From: Spiroplasma sabaudiense Ar-1343
GTDB lineage: Bacteria; Bacillota_I; Bacilli_A; Mycoplasmatales; Mycoplasmataceae
Direction: 5' to 3'
NCBI RefSeq assembly: GCF_000565215.1
Contig: NZ_CP006934.1
Span: 248,001-312,000 of the forward strand
DNA length: 64,000 nt
Every line of letters begins with the position of its first letter. Positions within the stretch are counted from its first letter, which is position 1. Shown here in pieces: positions 20,946 to 32,738 of this stretch. The translations under genes and the position numbers were made by a program. The notes under the pieces were generated by a model. The model saw only the letters and a list, made by a program, of their open reading frames with translations, was not told where the DNA came from and made no database searches.

Positions 20946-21722
20946 ATGGCACAAGAACGCTTACAAAAGATTATTGCTAACCGAGGATATGCCTCAAGAA
21001 GAAAGGCTGAAGAATTGATTGAAGCTGGAAAAGTTCGTGTCAATGGAAATGTAGTTACTGAGTTGGGTACTAAGTTTGAAACTGATGTTGAAATTATTAT
21101 TTCTGGCAAGGAACTATTAACTGGGGGAGAGAAGGTTTATTTACTGTTCTATAAACCTAGACTAGTTTTGACAACAATGAAAGATCCAAAAAACCGACCA
21201 ACTGTTGCTGATTACTTTAATGATTTTCCTGAACGAGTTTATCCGGTTGGAAGGCTGGATTATGATGTTTCTGGACTTCTAATTATGACCAATGACGGTG
21301 ATTTTGCAAATTTTGTTATGCATCCCCGTTACGAGTTCACTAAGACTTATCAGGCACTTTGTAAGGGCAAGGTTTCTAAATTTCAAATTAAGCAACTTAC
21401 CAGAGGTGTGGTAATTGATGATGATTATAAAACAAAAGCTATTAGTTCAAGGCTGGTTAAGTTTGATGAGGAAAAAGATGTTTCAATTGTTGAACTCAAA
21501 ATTGCAGAAGGCCGCAAACACCACGTTAAAAAAATGCTTATCGCAGCAGATATTTTTTTAACAAAATTGAAACGTACAAAAATTGAGTTTTTGGAAATTG
21601 ATGATTTGACTCCAGGACACTATCGACCATTAAAACCGCATGAAGTTAAGCAATTTTATGGAATCTTTACAGCGGTTCGTCGAAAAAATGATAATGATTC
21701 TTTGAAAAAAAATAATTTTTAA
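20946..21722 (+). CDS. rluB: 23S rRNA pseudouridine synthase, RluB/RsuA type
   Basis: A 258-residue enzyme isomerising a uridine in large-subunit rRNA. An S4 RNA-binding domain (about 1-60: RLQKIIANRGYASRRKAEELI) is joined to the catalytic domain, where VGRLDYDVSGLLIMTNDGD near residues 100-118 carries the nucleophilic Asp. RKHHVKKML near 193 is the usual late motif. GGGAGCAATAAAAT, at the end of scpB, supplies the ribosome-binding site. Family members can also modify 16S rRNA. RluB is the likely role from its position after scpB. Confidence 0.93.
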   Translation: MAQERLQKIIANRGYASRRKAEELIEAGKVRVNGNVVTELGTKFETDVEIIISGKELLTGGEKVYLLFYKPRLVLTTMKDPKNRPTVADYFNDFPERVYPVGRLDYDVSGLLIMTNDGDFANFVMHPRYEFTKTYQALCKGKVSKFQIKQLTRGVVIDDDYKTKAISSRLVKFDEEKDVSIVELKIAEGRKHHVKKMLIAADIFLTKLKRTKIEFLEIDDLTPGHYRPLKPHEVKQFYGIFTAVRRKNDNDSLKKNNF

Positions 21723-21779
21723 TTTAACTAAATCAAATATAAGTTATAATAAAAAAACAAGTAAAGTGAGGAATAAGTT

Positions 21780-22406
21780 ATGCGAATAGCACTATTTGGA
21801 ACTGTTGGAGCTGGTAAATCAACAGTGTCAGAATATATTAGTAAAAAGATTGGTCACGAAATTTTCCCAGAACCAATAGATAATAACCCTTATTTTGAGG
21901 CTTATTATGAGGATATTAAAAATAATGTCTTTAAAATGCAAATTTTTATGTTGGCAGCAAGAAGTAAGCAACTTAAACAAGCTCAACAATTGAAGAAAAT
22001 AATTTTTGACCGTACAATTTTAGAAGATCCAATTTTTATGCAAGTAAACCACGATTTAGGAAACGTAAATGATGTTGATTTTAAGACATACAACGATTTT
22101 TATGAAAATGTAGTTTTGCAAACATTATCAATTCCAGATGAACGAGTTAAATTTGATATTATTATTTATTTGAAAGTTTCAACAGATAAGGCGATTGAAA
22201 GAATTAAAACCCGCGGAAGAGATAGCGAAGGGTTAATGGATCGTGACTATTGAGATGCATTAAATAGACGATACAACGATTTTTATCAACTTCATAAGGA
22301 TACTTTCCCGTTTTTCGTCGTTGATGCTGAAACAGATGACATTGAAGCAAAAATGGAAATCATTATGAATGAAATTTATAAAAAAGATCCAAGCCTTAAA
22401 CCATAA
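21780..22406 (+). CDS. deoxynucleoside kinase (dAK/dGK type)
   Basis: A 208-residue salvage kinase that phosphorylates deoxyadenosine or deoxyguanosine. The P-loop GTVGAGKST is at residues 7-15. The D-R-T-I-L-E-D motif near 80 matches the DRS/T-I-x-E-D block of bacterial purine deoxynucleoside kinases, and RIKTRGRDSEG near 140 is the LID arginine region. A GTGAGGAATAAGTT site precedes the ATG, and TATAAT occurs at 21745-21750. Such kinases supply dNTP precursors in mollicutes, which lack de novo purine synthesis. A hairpin terminator follows. Confidence 0.92.
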
Positions 22407-22408
22407 TC

Positions 22409-22448
22409 AATCTAGCATAAAGTTTTAACAACTAATGCTAGATTTTCT
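22409..22448 (+). terminator. terminator of deoxynucleoside kinase gene
   Basis: AATCTAGCAT (22409-22418) pairs with ATGCTAGATT (22435-22444) around a 16-base loop and is followed by TTCTTTT. Confidence 0.75.
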
Positions 22449-22456
22449 TTTAGTTT

Positions 22457-22484
22457 TTGATTTTTTTAAAAATAATTATATAAT
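22457..22484 (+). promoter_or_regulatory. promoter of yebC
   Basis: TTGATT (22457-22462) and consensus TATAAT (22479-22484) are spaced by 16 bases, about 32 bases before the yebC start. Confidence 0.5.
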
Positions 22485-22515
22485 AAATTAGTATAAGAAG
22501 AAAGTAGGAATAACA

Positions 22516-23232
22516 ATGGGTCGAGCACACGAAGTTCGCAAAGCTGATATGGCAAAAACAGCCGCAATGAAGTCTGCGATTTATGGGAGAGCAGCAAAAG
22601 AAATTTATATGGCAGCCAAACAAGGGGGAACAGATCCTAACGCAAATTTAGCACTGAGAAGCGCAATAGATAAAGCTAAGTCAAAACAGGTTCCAACCGA
22701 TACCATTGAAAGAGCAATTAAAAAAGCGGCTGGAGTTAGCAATGAGTCATTTTTGTCTAATCGCTATGAAGGATATGGTCCAGGAAATGTTGCTATAATT
22801 GTTGATTCGTTAACTTCTAATGTTAATCGAGCAATTGCAGAGATTAAGGATGTTTTTAAGAAAAATGATGGCAAAATTGGGGTTTCTGGCTCAGTATCTC
22901 ACATGTTTCAAGCAACAAGTGTTTTCGCTTTTGATTCGTTTACTACAGAAGAAATTTTGGAAAAACTAATGGAACTTGATATTCCAGTAAATGACGTCTT
23001 TTCACAAGAAGAAATGACCTTTGTTTATGCTCCTTTTGCTGCTTTTAATCAGGTGCGCCAAGCATTAGACAACATAGGAGTTAAAGAATACAAAATCGCT
23101 GAAACAACAATGCTTCCAAATGATGAAGTTCAAATAACAGATGTTGACAAAAAAGCAAGTTTTAATCGATTAATTGATCGTCTGAATGAATTAGAAGATG
23201 TCCAAGAGGTCTATCACAATTTCACTGAGTAA
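22516..23232 (+). CDS. YebC/PmpR family regulator or translation factor
   Basis: A 238-residue member of the YebC (TACO1) family. The N-terminal RAHEVRKADMAKTAAMKSAIYGRAAKEIYMAAKQGG is a variant of the usual S-K-W-x-x-I-K-x-K-K-x-x-x-D opening, with Trp missing. DPNANLALRSAIDKAKSKQVPTDTIERAIKKA and YEGYGPGNVAIIVDSLTSNVNRAIAEIK are close to consensus. Members were named as transcription regulators. The YeeN/YebC branch helps ribosomes on proline stretches, so either role is possible. A TATAAT promoter precedes it. There is no UGA codon in the frame. Confidence 0.93.
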   Translation: MGRAHEVRKADMAKTAAMKSAIYGRAAKEIYMAAKQGGTDPNANLALRSAIDKAKSKQVPTDTIERAIKKAAGVSNESFLSNRYEGYGPGNVAIIVDSLTSNVNRAIAEIKDVFKKNDGKIGVSGSVSHMFQATSVFAFDSFTTEEILEKLMELDIPVNDVFSQEEMTFVYAPFAAFNQVRQALDNIGVKEYKIAETTMLPNDEVQITDVDKKASFNRLIDRLNELEDVQEVYHNFTE

Positions 23233-23266
23233 CTTTTATTATTAAGCCTTGATTGGAGATGAATAT

Positions 23267-24064
23267 ATGTCATCAGTTTATCATGTAAATTTAGTTTTAA
23301 TTATTACTGTTATCTCAACTCTAGTGGCTCTATTTTCAATTCGCTTTTATTTTTCTAACTACTATAATAATTTAAAAGTTCCAATAATAAAATCAGCAGA
23401 TATTAATATTGCAAGTTCAAAAATCAATCAAATCATTAAAGAGTTTCTATTTTACAATAAATGTTCAGAACTTCAAGTTATTTACGAAAATCAGGCAAAC
23501 TACATAAAAACTTTTTCAGGTCTTGATAGAAAAAAGAAAATAATTTATCTTCCAAAAATACAATTTAATTCTGTTGGATACGAATTGGATTATATTTTGG
23601 GGAGAATTTGAGTAGCGTGCAGGCTTTATAAAAATAATAATAATATAAAATATTATCGTTCAATCACAACTACGTTTCCTTTATTTTTTAAGATTATTTA
23701 TTATTCAAGCGTAGTTGCCACTATTTCTTTTTTTATTTTCTGACAACTAGCTCCTATTTCAATCAAAGAGAATGATTTTTTAATTTTTCTTCAAAACTAT
23801 CCTGTGCTACCTTCAACTTCGCTAGCAGCATTTTTAGGGATAATAATTTTATTTTTAATCAGTCAAAAGTCGAAAAGTAATTTGGAGGATTTTTATGAAA
23901 TGGAAATGACAGAGTTTATTAAGGATAATTTAATAGGTTATAAAGAAGATTACTTAGCCGCTAGAGTATATTCTAGATCTATCCCTTACTTATTGACACC
24001 AATTTTTCGAACTTGAAAACAAGTTGAAAACCAAAAATTTTTAGGACCATTCAATATTATTTAG
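23267..24064 (+). CDS. membrane protein resembling YugP zinc protease but lacking HExxH
   Basis: A 265-residue protein with an N-terminal membrane helix (about 8-30), a soluble stretch, and two further helices near 145-170 and 178-205. The order (helix, then ASSKINQIIKEFL, then LDRKKKIIYLPKIQFNSVGYELDYILGRIWVA) follows the neutral zinc metallopeptidase YugP. Where YugP has H-E-C-G-H this protein has E-L-D-Y-I-L-G-R, so it should not bind catalytic zinc. The ATG has GGAG 9 bases upstream. A TTG 18 bases further up is an alternative. The family link is tentative. Confidence 0.7.
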
Positions 24065-24164
24065 TATAATAAACTTATATAAAAAATTTACAAAATCAAT
24101 ATTTCTTAGCAATTGCATTATTTTTAAAGTAGTACAATTGTTTTTATTTTTCTAAGGAGGTTTT

Positions 24165-24980
24165 ATGAAATTTATTCTCTATTTAAAAAAGAAATTCAAG
24201 GTAATTTATTGCTTATTTTGAGCGGCAATCCCTCTTATTGTAATATTAGTTCAATATTTTACTGATTTAATATTTATTAGAGAAATAAAGATTGAAAAAA
24301 CTGGTGTGCAGTTATGACTTTTAGGTTTTGATTCAAACGGCCGAGCCTTGTTTGACTATGAAGGTTATTCTATAAATTTCTTTTCTTTTTTTACAATCCA
24401 AACTAATATTTTTGTGATAATTTGATTTTTATGCGCTCCTTTCTTTGAATCAAGTTGAAAAAGACCAAAAATATTAAGGAGAGATTTTACAATCATAATT
24501 GCTTCAATGATTTCAATAACTTTTTTTATTTTTTGATTATTTTTATTTCCAATAAATTTGCCTTTAAGTCCAATTATCTGGATTAACAGTATAATTCTAC
24601 ATTTTTGTTCCCCGGTGGCAATGCTTCTTTATTTGTTTATTTGATACGATCCTCGTCTAGTTAGAACAACTAAAAAGTTTTTAGCAGCAGATTTATGAAA
24701 AATTTACATTTATCCATTTATTTATTTAGCTTATTCTTTAATCAGAGGAGAATTCTTGTTTTTAGCCAATAAACATCCTTCAATACAATATCCATACTTT
24801 TTCTTGAATATTCATAGCCCTCAACCACTAAAAGAAATTGCAATTTCTGGGGTTGGCTGACTTTTCATAGTAGGTTCTATTATTTTTATAATTTTGAGTT
24901 CTACAGCGATTTTGTATAATTATTTACTAAACTTAAGAGTTATTAATTGCAAAAAAAGCAAATTAAAAGCGATTGCTTAA
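24165..24980 (+). CDS. Pr6Pr-family membrane protein
   Basis: A 271-residue protein with about six membrane helices. FFSFFTIQTNIFVIIWFL near residue 75, ILHFCSPVAMLLYLFIW near 145 and WKIYIYPFIYLAYSLIRGE near 178 match the pattern I know for the Pr6Pr / FAR-17a-like membrane family of bacteria: F-F-T-x-x-T-N at helix 2, a His/Pro in helix 4 and Y-P-x-x-Y-x-x-x-S-x-x-R-G. The family has no settled function. Eight or more Trp are UGA, so the gene is invisible in the standard code. AAGGAGG lies 5 bases before the ATG. Its last codons sit in a terminator hairpin. Confidence 0.78.
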
Positions 24981-24994
24981 CAATCGCTTTTGTA
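24965..24994. terminator. terminator overlapping gene end
   Basis: AAAAGCGATTG (24965-24975) pairs exactly with CAATCGCTTTT (24981-24991). The five-base loop holds most of the TAA stop. It can act for the plus-strand gene and, in reverse, for nox. Confidence 0.8.
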
Positions 24995-25043
24995 CTAATT
25001 ATTTTCTTGAATTTTAAACCCGAACCAAGATATCGTATTAAAT

Positions 25044-26402
25044 CTATTTTTTAAAGTAATTTAATCCTAAAACTTCAAGTCCAGCTAAAGTGATAAAGTT
25101 GTATGGTTTATTAAAGTGTGGTAAGAAGAATATATCAACTAGAGGTAGCTCATCGATTGTCAACCCTTTTTGAATTGCAAGTGAGAACATATACATAACT
25201 TCAGTATGATTAACTTCTGAGGCAATCTGGGCACCAATTATTCTGCGACTTTGTTTTTCTCAAATTATTTTTATTCAAACTTTATTATAGGTTTCCATAA
25301 ATTCTGGTCTGTCATTGTCGGAGAACATGATGCAGTCATAATCAATGCCATCTGTTTTACAGGCGGTTTCGCTCATTCCCACTCCTGCTAGATTCCAACC
25401 AAAGACTGAAATACCATTAGCTCCTGCAAATCCTTGTGAAGGTAGTTTATTATTATTTGTAATATTCAATGCAGCAATAATTCCTGTTCTAACAGCGGTT
25501 GTTGCTAAGGCAAGGTAAGATTTTTTACCAGAAGCTGTATTGAAAACTTCAACGGAATCACCAACTGCATAAATATCTTTATTTGAAGTTTGCATAAATT
25601 CGTTTGTTATAATTGCGCCATTTTTTGCTAAGTCAATTTTTCCTTTAAACATTTCTGTTTCGGGTTTGAAACCAACTGCTCAAATTACCATATCTACTTC
25701 ATAAGTTCCTTTATCAGTAACTACGTGAGTCACTTTCCCGTCCTTACCTTCGAATTTTTTAACCCCTTCGCCAAGTTTTAAATTAACTCCAATTTTTTTC
25801 ATTTTGGCTTCAACCATATCTGTAAATTCTTGGTCATAATATCGGGGCATAATTCTATCAGCTACGTCAATTAGTGTAACCTCTTTATTGTTTGCGACAA
25901 AAGCATCTACTAATTCGATTCCAATGTAACCAGCGCCAACAACAGCAATTTTTTTAATAGCTTTATTATCGTTAGCTTCCTTAATTTTTTGTCCGTGTTG
26001 GAATATTTTAACAACATTAATTCCATCTAATCTGATTCCTTCAATTGGGGGAATGATTGGTCAGCTTCCGTTAGCAATAATTAATTTATCATAAGAATCT
26101 TCAAAAATATCTCCGGTAGTCAAATTTTTAATTTTGACAACCTTTCTTTTTTCATCTAAGCCGATCATTTCATGTTTCATAAAAACATCGATATTTTCGC
26201 TTTTCAAAATTTCTGGTGATGCATAAAATAAGCCGCTTTCATCCTTCACGTCACCTTTTACTCACAAAGCAATTCCACAACCTAAAAATGAAATGTTGTC
26301 ATTTTTGTCATAAGTAACGATTTTCATATCTTTGTTTGTGCGTCGCAAAGTTCTTGCAGCGGTAGTTCCGGTGTGATTAGTACCAATAATAATAGTTTTC
26401 AT
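25044..26402 (-). CDS. nox: NADH oxidase (H2O-forming), FAD-dependent
   Basis: A 452-residue flavoprotein of the pyridine nucleotide-disulfide oxidoreductase class that reduces O2 with NADH. The FAD fold starts MKTIIIGTNHTGTTAARTLR with His10 where enterococcal Nox has its active-site His, and FLGCGIAL places the redox Cys at 42, which marks the four-electron, water-forming branch. IAVVGAGYIGIELVDAF near 170 binds NADH. IYAVGDSVEV near 280 is the second FAD motif. AAGGAGATATACAGG precedes the ATG. It regenerates NAD for PDH and glycolysis, whose genes lie just downstream on the other strand. Confidence 0.95.
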
Positions 26403-26544
26403 CCTGTATATCTCCTTTAGTGATTTCAACACACAATTATTTTATCATTAAAATACAATATTTTCCGTAAGGTTAATTCTTTTTAGAAAAAATTATTACA
26501 TTTTAGAAAAATAGTGATAGAATTCTATTATGAGGGGGGATAAA

Positions 26545-27528
26545 ATGCTTTTTTTTAACAATACCTCAGTGGATCCATATTACAATTTGGCACTAGAAGC
26601 CACGCTATTAGAACGCAAAACAGAAGAAATTATTTTTATTTTATGACAAAACGATAATACAGTCGTGGTGGGAAGGAACCAAAATACCTATCAGGAAATA
26701 AATCAGTTAAATTGTTTTAGCGACAATGTAAAAGTGGTTCGACGAATTTCTGGGGGTGGCGCCGTTTATCATGACTTAGGCAATTTAAATTTTTCGTTTA
26801 TTTTGAATGCAAATGATGATGAAGCCAAAACTTATGAAGTCATTTTAAAGCCGATCGTGAAGGTTTTAAATAATATTGGAGTTTCTGCAATCTTTTCGGG
26901 GAAAAACGATATTATTGTTAATGGTCAAAAAGTTTCAGGCAATGCCCAACACCGTCAAGGGAATCGACTCTTGCATCATGGTACATTAATTTTTAATATG
27001 AATTTAGAATTAATTGGTAAGTATTTAAATGTTGATGAATTAAAAATCAATGCAAAAAAAATTCAGTCAGTAACAGCTCGAGTCGCAAATATAAAAGATT
27101 TTGTGAGTCCAGATATTACCATTGAAATTTTTAAAGAATTGCTAGTTGCAGAAGTTTCAAAAACTCTTGAAAAAATTCAACTTACCGAATCAGAATTGAG
27201 GCAAATTGAGATTTTACGTAATGAAAAATTCATAACAGATAAATGGAATTTTCAAGAAAAAGAAGCTTTTGATTATAGCAACAAAGCCTACTTAGAGAAT
27301 AAAGGGCTAATTGAAGCCAATTTAAATATTCAAGACTCTAAAATAATAAAAGCTAAATTTTATGGAGATTTTTTAGGAAGCCAGGGAACTGCCGAAATTG
27401 AAGACTTATTGAAGGGTTTGGAATATAAAATAAGTACAATTCAAGAAGTTTTGAATGAAGAAATAATTAAAAAAGTTTTTGGAGAAAATTTTACCAAAAG
27501 TGAAATCATCGAACTTTTATTTAAGTAA
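26545..27528 (+). CDS. lplA: lipoate-protein ligase A
   Basis: A 327-residue enzyme that activates lipoate with ATP and attaches it to a lysine of lipoyl domains. Marks are NLALEATLLE near 17, VVVGRNQNTYQEIN, VVRRISGGGAVYHDLGNLNFSF near 70 and VSGNAQHRQGNRLLHHGTLIFN near 132. A C-terminal accessory domain (about 250-327) is present, so both activation and transfer should be catalysed. A GAGGGGGG site lies 6 bases before the ATG. It sits immediately before pdhABCD, whose E2 lipoyl domain is the obvious substrate. Confidence 0.96.
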
Positions 27529-27781
27529 TTATTATACAAAAGATAAAACTCTTCGTATAAAAAAAAGTAAGCATTCAAAATCTCAAAAAATCCAGCCTGA
27601 ATCTAAAAATTTAAAAGCGGTTGTTTTAGAAGTAGACGATTTTAAAAAAAATTCAAATGGTCATCAAGAAGGTTTACTCACTAGTGAATCAAAAACAGAA
27701 GTACAAATTATTAATCGCATAGAATTTATGCCAAAAAAAAATAAAGAAAAAAATGCAACAAATGTTGAAAAGGAGCAATCA
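27529..27781 (+). other. open reading region before pdhA, in frame with it
   Basis: The 253 bases between lplA and the chosen pdhA start contain no stop in the pdhA frame; the open frame even begins inside lplA. It would encode a Lys/Asn/Glu-rich segment including KAVVLEVDDFKK and EFMPKKNKEKN. An in-frame ATG lies at 27728-27730 but has no clear ribosome-binding site. It may be an N-terminal extension of E1 alpha, the remains of another gene, or an untranslated spacer. Confidence 0.4.
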
Positions 27782-28891
27782 ATGAAGTTTTTTGAAAAAT
27801 ATGACTCGTTTAAAAATCAGCGAGTTGAAATCCTAAACGAGGAAGGTAATGTAATTCATGAAGAATTACGTTCAAAAGAATTAACCGATGAAAAAGTTTT
27901 AGAAGCTTATAAAATTATGAACCTATCTAGAAATCAAGATGACTATCAAAATAAGATGCAAAGACTAGGAAAAATGTTATCATTTCTTAGTTCAACTGGC
28001 CAAGAGGCTACAGAGGTTGGCTATGCAATGCAAGTGAAAAAAGGTGCTGACTGATTTGTTGGTGCTTATCGAAATAATGCAGCTTGGCTAACTGCTGGAA
28101 TTCCAATGCGCAATATTATGTTATACTGAGCAGGAAATGAAACAGGAAATATTGCTCCAGAAGGAATTAATGTTCTTCCAGTTAATATTCCCATTGCAAC
28201 ACAATATTCTCAGGCGTCGGGAATTGCATTTGCGGAAAAATATAAAAAAACTAAAAATGTCGTTTTAACAACTACAGGAGATGGAGGAACTAGCGAAGGT
28301 GAATTTTATGAAGCTATGAACTTTGCAAAACTCCACGAGGTCCCTTGTGTTTTTATGGTTGAAAATAACAAATGAGCTATTTCAACGCCACGTTCAAAAG
28401 CTACAAAAGCCCTTAATTTTGCTATAAAAGGGGTTTCTGTTGGCATCAGAAATGTAATAGTTGATGGTAATGACTTATTTGCCGTTTATTCTGTTGTTGA
28501 AGAAGCGATTAAGCTCGCAAGAGAAGGTAAAGGTCCAAGTCTAATAGAATTTGATACATACCGCTTAGGGGCCCATTCTTCATCAGATGATCCTAAAGTT
28601 TATCGTCCAGAAAAAGAATTTCAAGAAGCTTTAACTCGCGATCCACTAATTAGAACTAAAAAATATTTAATTTCCAAAAAAATATGAAGCGATGACTTAC
28701 AAAAAAAATTAGATTTAGAGCAACAAGAATTTATTAAAAAAGAATTTGAATGAGTTTTAGCAAATAACAAAGTTGAACTAGAAGATATTTTCAAATACAA
28801 TTTTGAAACAATGCCAGATTTATTAAAAGAACAATATGAAGAGGCAAAAGCTCATTTTGATAAACACGGTTATGAAAGAGGGGGTCACTAA
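27782..28891 (+). CDS. pdhA: pyruvate dehydrogenase E1 component, alpha subunit
   Basis: A 369-residue thiamine-diphosphate subunit that decarboxylates pyruvate with PdhB. The TPP motif TTGDGGTSEGEFYEAMNFA near residue 165 runs through VENNKWAIST. The phosphorylation-loop region DTYRLGAHSSSDDP near 258 is typical. This ATG follows AAAGGAGC by 6 bases and starts MKFFEKYDSF, the expected family N-terminus, so I prefer it to upstream starts in the same open frame. The stop overlaps the pdhB start (TAATG). Confidence 0.95.
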
Positions 28892-29880
28892 TGGCTGCAT
28901 TAAACAATATCCAAGCTTTAAATCACGCTTTAGAGTTAGCAATGAAAAAAGATGAAAGCATCATAATTTATGGAGAAGATGCTGGTTTTGAAGGTGGGGT
29001 TTTTAGAGCGACTGTTGGATTACAAGAAAAATTTGGAGAAAACCGAGTTTTTGATGCACCAATTGCTGAAGCTACTCTTGCAGGACAAGCGATCGGAATG
29101 GGAGTTGCTGGAATGCGTCCAATAGTTGAGATGCAATTTGAGGGATTCTCACTACCAGCTTTCCAAAACATTTTTGCTCATATTGCAAGATTTAGAAATC
29201 GTACTAGAGGACGTTGAACTTGCCCAATTGTTATAAGAATGCCAATGGGTGGAGGAATACGTGCTTTAGAGCATCATTCAGAAGCTTTGGAAGCAATGTT
29301 TGCACACTGTCCAGGATTAACAGTCGTTATTCCTTCAACACCATTTGATACAAAAGGTTTGTTATTATCAGCCATCGAATCAAATGACCCAGTAATTTTT
29401 TTAGAGCCAACTAAAATTTATCGTGCATTTAAACAAGAAATTCCAGATGAGTATTATACCTTGCCCCTAGGAAAAGCCTATACAATCCAAGAGGGTAACG
29501 ATTTAAGCATTGTAACCTATGGTGCCCAGGTAATGGATTGTGAAAAAGCTGTTGCAGCATATCAAAATGAAAATCCCAATGCAACAATTGAGTTAATTGA
29601 CTTGCGTACAATTCAACCCTGAGATAAAAAAACTATTGTAGAGTCTGTCAAAAAAACAGGAAGGTTGCTAGTTGTTCATGAAGCTGTCAGATCATTTTCG
29701 GTTTCCTCAGAAATTATTGCTAGCATTCAATCTGAATGTTTTGAATACTTAAAAGCCCCGTGTGCTAGAGTAACAGGTTATGATATTATGATTCCATTTG
29801 ATGCGGGAGAGTACTTTCATCAACCAAATGTAAATAAAGTTCTAGATAAAATTAGAGAGACAATTGAATTCAAATTCTAA
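28891..29880 (+). CDS. pdhB: pyruvate dehydrogenase E1 component, beta subunit
   Basis: A 329-residue transketolase-like partner of PdhA. It opens with AALNNIQALNHALELAMKKDESIIIYGEDAGFEGGVFRATVGL, followed by FDAPIAEATLAGQAIGMG and MQFEGFSLPAFQNIF. The RMPMGGGIRALEHHSEALEA segment and the C-terminal transketolase domain (VHEAVRSF onward) are intact. GAGGGGG lies just upstream within pdhA, and the start overlaps the pdhA stop by one base, which favours equal translation of the two subunits. Confidence 0.97.
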
Positions 29881-29896
29881 TAAGAGAGGTAAAAAA

Positions 29897-31204
29897 ATGT
29901 TTAAATTAAAATTTGCAGATATCGGAGAAGGACTAACTGAAGGAACTGTTTTTAAAGTTAATTTTAAAATCGGGGACAAAGTTGAAGAGGGTGATGAATT
30001 ATTTACTGTTGAAACAGATAAAGTCACAGCAGAAATTCCCGCACCAGTTTCTGGTATTATTAGCGCCGTAAATATTAAAGAGGGTCAAGTTATCAAGGTT
30101 GGTGATGTTGTTATTGAAATAGATGACGGCTCAAATGCAGCAGCAACTCAAACACCAGTTGTTATTGAATCAGCACCAAATAAAGCTCCAATTGAAGAAG
30201 GAGCATCTGTTGTTGGGGCGGTCCCAATTTCCAACGATTTAATTAAATCTCGAACTTTGGAAACCAAAGAGACAACTCCTTCTAATTTGGATATTCGTAT
30301 TACACCATTAGCGCGAAAAATGGCTGTTGATAAAAAAATTGACTTAAGTAAAATTGTTGGAACTGGCCCTTATGGCAGAATCTTAGTGGAAGACTTAAAA
30401 ATTGCTACAAATAATCAAAATAACTTAGAAAATGTTGCATCAGTCACAACTCCAAGTAAAACTCCAGAGCAAAGTGTTTTTGTTCCAGAATTTGCAAGCG
30501 TTGCTTCAAATGAGGTAGTTCGTAAACCAATGTCGGGAATCCGCAAAGCAATTGCCAGAGCAATGGTGAATTCAAGCACCACAATCCCAGCTGTTACTTT
30601 GACAAAAACTGTTGATATTTCTAAAATTGTCAATTTAAAAAAAGACCTTAAAAATTCTATTTTAGGAGAAGCATATAAAATAACATACTTACCACTAATT
30701 GTCAAAGCAGTAACCACTGCCTTACAAGAGTTCAATAATATTAATGTTAGTCTTGATGGAGATGATATTTTAATTAAAAAATTTTTTAACATCGGAATTG
30801 CTGTTGATACAGAACGTGGTTTAGTTGTTCCGGTTGTAAAGTCAGCTAATTTAAAATCAGTTTTGCAAATTGCAACTAATATTCGTGATTTAGCTCAAAA
30901 GGCTAAAACTAACACCTTAACCCCTGATGATATGAAGGGTGGTACTTTTACAATTACTAATTTTGGTTCAGCAGGAATTGAATTTGGAACTCCAATTATC
31001 AACTTTCCAGAAGCTGCGATTTTAGGGGTTGGAACAATTGTTGAGCAATTAGGATTTGGTGACAATGACGAAATCATTAAAAAATCAATGCTGCCATTAT
31101 CAATAACAGTTGATCATAGAATAATTGATGGTGCAGATGGTGGTCGATTTTTGAGTAAAGTAGCCCTTTTGCTAGAAAACCCTTTAGCATTATTAATCAA
31201 CTAG
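29897..31204 (+). CDS. pdhC: dihydrolipoamide acetyltransferase (PDH E2)
   Basis: A 435-residue core subunit that passes acetyl groups to CoA. One lipoyl domain (about 1-78) has its attachment lysine in VETDKVTAE (K42). A Thr/Pro/Ala linker leads to the E3/E1-binding domain (about 145-180, ITPLARKMAVDKKIDLSKIVGTGPYGRI). The trimeric catalytic domain covers about 205-435, with the active His in ITVDHRIIDGADGGRF near 407. AGAGAGG lies 7 bases before the ATG. LplA just upstream should lipoylate it. Confidence 0.97.
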   Translation: MFKLKFADIGEGLTEGTVFKVNFKIGDKVEEGDELFTVETDKVTAEIPAPVSGIISAVNIKEGQVIKVGDVVIEIDDGSNAAATQTPVVIESAPNKAPIEEGASVVGAVPISNDLIKSRTLETKETTPSNLDIRITPLARKMAVDKKIDLSKIVGTGPYGRILVEDLKIATNNQNNLENVASVTTPSKTPEQSVFVPEFASVASNEVVRKPMSGIRKAIARAMVNSSTTIPAVTLTKTVDISKIVNLKKDLKNSILGEAYKITYLPLIVKAVTTALQEFNNINVSLDGDDILIKKFFNIGIAVDTERGLVVPVVKSANLKSVLQIATNIRDLAQKAKTNTLTPDDMKGGTFTITNFGSAGIEFGTPIINFPEAAILGVGTIVEQLGFGDNDEIIKKSMLPLSITVDHRIIDGADGGRFLSKVALLLENPLALLIN

Positions 31205-31211
31205 AAAGTGA

Positions 31212-32603
<1,392 letters not shown>

Positions 32604-32692
32604 AAAAAATCTTCATCACTTTTTAATTAACTATCATTTGTAAAGAAGTCCTATCTTCCAAACTTCAAAAAGTAAAACTAATTTAAATAAAT

Positions 32693-32723
32693 AAAAAATT
32701 GACTATTTTATAGTCAATTTTTT
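32693..32723. terminator. bidirectional terminator between pdhD and ppa
   Basis: AAAAAATTGACTAT (32693-32706) pairs with ATAGTCAATTTTTT (32710-32723) across a 3-base loop. A and T tracts let it serve the convergent pdhD (plus) and ppa (minus) transcripts. Confidence 0.8.
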
Positions 32724-32738
32724 AAATAAATGTAGAAA

